Position numbers and translations under genes: made by a program. A stretch of 5,632 nucleotides of DNA from an uncultured Acidobacteriota bacterium (GTDB lineage: Bacteria > Acidobacteriota > Thermoanaerobaculia > Gp7-AA8), in NCBI GenBank assembly GCA_946887105.1, contig CAMPKJ010000304.1, positions 1 through 5,632 on the forward strand, written 5' to 3'. How positions within the stretch are numbered: the first letter of the stretch is position 1; each line of letters begins with the position of its first letter. The notes beneath the pieces were generated by a model. That model was not told the origin of the DNA. It ran no database searches and saw only the letters and a program-made list of their open reading frames with translations. Below, piece after piece: positions 5,591-5,632 of this stretch.

Positions 5591-5632
5591 AGACCGGCGG
5601 AGGAGGCGGAGGCGGCTCCTCCGACTGCGTGC
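5583..5632 (-). CDS. Possible C-terminal end of a convergent gene (proline-rich tail)
   Basis: Read on the minus strand from the window edge, one frame gives TQSEEPPPPPPVST followed by TAA (complement of 5583-5585). Acidic residues then a proline run is a common kind of disordered C-terminus, and a gene end is expected somewhere after the operon. It would converge on ddl and overlap its last 8 nt. The same bases also form a hairpin (5598-5605 with 5616-5623, CGGAGGAG/CTCCTCCG), so the GGA-rich pattern may be non-coding. Only 14 codons are visible, so the product cannot be named. Confidence 0.35.
   Translation of the reverse strand, partial: TQSEEPPPPPPPVST

Noticed and set aside
5598..5623. 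Hairpin as an intrinsic terminator for the operon
   Set aside because: The stem is 8 bp with a 10-nt loop and no T-run follows within the window; the GGAGG repeats may instead be proline codons on the other strand.

Overview
The window is GC-rich and almost fully coding. It carries one gene end, one short intergenic region with an apparent miniature mobile element, and then a tight forward-strand run of five genes. The most likely source is a diderm bacterium. The pairing of a Calx-beta/DUF11 surface protein ending in an IPTL-CTERM signal with a long MCE (MlaD-type) lipid-transport protein would suit a soil or aquatic Acidobacteriota-like lineage (for example Thermoanaerobaculia-type). That placement is an inference from gene content only.

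Layout. (1) Positions 3-890 are the 3' end of a secreted repeat protein: Calx-beta repeats with a 108-residue period, a DUF11 domain, and an IPTL-CTERM sorting tail. (2) Positions 891-1028 are the only substantial intergenic stretch. It holds a 95-bp palindromic element (896-990) with TGTC...GACA ends, flanked exactly by a 9-bp direct repeat (887-895 and 991-999). This looks like a MITE-type insertion with its target-site duplication, landed on the stop codon of the upstream gene. (3) Positions 1029-5590 are a probable operon: galU, a single-chain Phd/YefM antitoxin-RelE toxin fusion, maf, a long MCE/MlaD-like protein, and ddl. Junctions are GTGA (galU/fusion), a 14-nt gap (fusion/maf), ATGA (maf/MCE), and a near-abutting start (MCE/ddl). 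(4) At the right edge, the minus strand reads as a possible proline-rich C-terminus of a convergent gene that overlaps the end of ddl.

Functionally the operon is mostly about the cell envelope and nucleotides. GalU makes UDP-glucose for surface glycans, Ddl makes D-Ala-D-Ala for peptidoglycan, and the MCE protein probably carries lipids between the two membranes. Maf is a nucleotide pyrophosphatase linked to division or house-cleaning. The fused antitoxin-toxin gene is the odd member.

The items most worth following up are the fused antitoxin-toxin gene, the MITE-like element with its flush 9-bp duplication, and the C-terminal beta-rich (probably outer-membrane) domain on the MCE protein.
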